Shown here: positions 6,405-7,142 of the stretch, piece by piece
Layout: the number at the start of each line of letters is the position of its first letter
Position numbering within the stretch: position 1 is the first letter of the stretch
DNA from: Microbacteriaceae bacterium
GTDB taxonomy: Bacteria > Actinomycetota > Actinomycetes > Actinomycetales > Microbacteriaceae
DNA: 7,142 bases
Direction of reading: 5' to 3'
Assembly (NCBI GenBank): GCA_017744755.1
Contig: JAGIAU010000114.1
Coordinates: 1 to 7,142, forward strand
Made by a program: the position numbers and the translations under genes
The notes under the pieces: generated by a model
What the model was told of the DNA's origin: nothing
What the model saw: the letters and a program-made list of their open reading frames with translations, nothing else
Databases searched by the model: none

Positions 6405-6420
6405 GCACCCCCGACGGTGC
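6405..6420. promoter_or_regulatory. Short inverted repeat before the MFS gene
   Basis: GCACC (6405-6409) and GGTGC (6416-6420) are exact inverted arms with a six-base spacer, ending directly at the -10-like hexamer of the MFS gene. It could be an operator for an efflux-pump repressor or a chance repeat. No other terminator-like structure is seen in the 56-base gap after the ABC gene. Confidence 0.3.
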
Positions 6421-6426
6421 TTGGAT
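6418..6426 (+). promoter_or_regulatory. Extended -10-like promoter element of the MFS gene
   Basis: TGC followed by TTGGAT matches the extended -10 form, with the same six-base distance to the start codon as the element before the ABC gene. No AGGAGG-like ribosome binding site is present, which favours a leaderless transcript beginning at or near the GTG at 6433. Confidence 0.4.
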
Positions 6427-6432
6427 GATGGC

Positions 6433-7142
6433 GTGAGCGACGGCATCGGACTCCGGTCGAAGCGCGGCCCGATCCTCCTGGCGATGATGCTCTCGATGGG
6501 GCTCATCGCCATCGACACGACGGTGCTCGCCACCGCCGTGCCGTCCGTCGTGGCGGACATCGGCGGCTTCGAATCGTTCCCGTGGCTGTTCTCCATCTAC
6601 CTGCTCACCATGTCCGTCCTCGTGCCGGTGTACTCCAAGCTCGCCGACACGATCGGGCGCAAGCCGATCCTGCTCTTCGGCATCGCCGTCTTCCTGCTCG
6701 GCTCGATCGCCTGCGGCTTCGCCTGGGACATGACCTCGCTCATCGTGTTCCGCGCGATCCAGGGCATCGGGGCCGGCGCGGTCCAGCCGCTCACGATCAC
6801 CGTCGTCGGCGACATCTACACGATCGAGGAACGCGCCCGGGTGCAGGGCTACATGTCGAGCGTGTGGGCGATCGCCTCGATCGCGGGGCCCGCTCTCGGC
6901 GCCGTGTTCTCGGAGCTGCACATCTGGCGCTGGGTGTTCTTCATCAACATCCCGCTCTGCCTCCTCGCCGGCTGGCTCGTGCTGCGCGGGCTGCGCGAGC
7001 GGGTCGAGCGCCGGGCGCATCGCATCGACTACGCCGGCTCGGCGCTGCTCACCGTCGGTCTCGGCGCCGTCATCCTGGCGACGCTCGAGGGCGGCAAGGG
7101 CTGGGCGTGGGGCTCCTGGGTCAGCTTCGCGCTGTACGGCGG
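6433..7142 (+). CDS. MFS transporter, DHA2 (EmrB/QacA-like) drug efflux type, 3'-truncated
   Basis: The first 236 residues are visible and the frame stays open to the window end, so the stop lies outside. It is a proton-driven efflux pump of the cytoplasmic membrane by family; full-length DHA2 proteins have 14 membrane segments and about 450-550 residues. Seen: first helix with the conserved acidic pattern AIDTTVLATAVPSV (26-39, Asp28); MFS motif A around SKLADTIGRK (68-77); the antiporter motif C region SIAGPALGAVFSE (149-161), characteristic of drug:proton antiporters; and WRWVFFINIP (165-174), a strong DHA2 signature. About seven helices are complete (roughly 13-38, 48-67, 78-98, 102-122, 138-160, 167-187, 200-220) and an eighth begins. 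The GTG start is chosen because the first helix follows 12 residues later and because of the upstream -10-like element. It is in tandem with the ABC exporter, 56 bases away. The substrate is unknown. Confidence 0.93.
   Translation, partial: MSDGIGLRSKRGPILLAMMLSMGLIAIDTTVLATAVPSVVADIGGFESFPWLFSIYLLTMSVLVPVYSKLADTIGRKPILLFGIAVFLLGSIACGFAWDMTSLIVFRAIQGIGAGAVQPLTITVVGDIYTIEERARVQGYMSSVWAIASIAGPALGAVFSELHIWRWVFFINIPLCLLAGWLVLRGLRERVERRAHRIDYAGSALLTVGLGAVILATLEGGKGWAWGSWVSFALYG

Noticed and set aside
6349..7020. Minus-strand frame of 223 codons opposite the MFS gene
   Set aside because: The plus strand encodes clear MFS motifs A and C in this stretch; the antisense product is charged and low-complexity.

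Overview
The window reads as chromosomal DNA from a high-GC Gram-positive bacterium. Codon third positions are almost all G or C, GTG starts occur, and the gene families (Mfd, an FAD-dependent ferredoxin reductase with a reductase C-terminal domain, a GntR/FCD regulator, a half-size ABC exporter, a DHA2-type MFS pump) are typical of Actinobacteria. A member of the Microbacteriaceae would fit, but that is an impression of style rather than proof. I see no phage, insertion sequence, tRNA, rRNA or CRISPR array.

Layout. (1) Bases 1-2055, plus strand: the C-terminal 684 residues of the transcription-repair coupling factor Mfd; the 5' part lies outside the window. (2) Bases 2056-2338: a convergent intergenic region. 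It opens with an element of tandem 20-bp repeats that turns back on itself into a 30-bp hairpin, followed by an 11-G run and a separate 7-bp hairpin placed to terminate the minus-strand gene. (3) Bases 2339-3589, minus strand: an FAD/NAD(P)H reductase of the ferredoxin/rubredoxin reductase type. (4) Bases 3590-3704: a divergent promoter region with two short perfect palindromes, one matching the operator pattern known for the FadR branch of GntR regulators. (5) Bases 3705-4391, plus: a GntR/FCD regulator. (6) Bases 4392-4528: an intergenic region ending in a nested inverted repeat just upstream of the next gene. (7) Bases 4529-6376, plus: a complete half-transporter of the ABC exporter type. 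(8) Bases 6433-7142, plus: the N-terminal 236 residues of a DHA2-like MFS transporter, cut by the window end.

How they may work together. Mfd is an unrelated housekeeping gene. The reductase and GntR regulator are divergent and share a short control region, so regulation of the reductase by the GntR protein is the simplest reading. The ABC exporter and the MFS pump lie in tandem. Each start codon is preceded at identical spacing by an extended -10-like sequence, which suggests two separate, possibly leaderless, transcription units rather than one operon.

I do not find a convincing new multi-gene system. The signals most worth checking are non-coding: the repeat/hairpin element after mfd, the palindromes between the reductase and its regulator, and the nested inverted repeat before the ABC gene.
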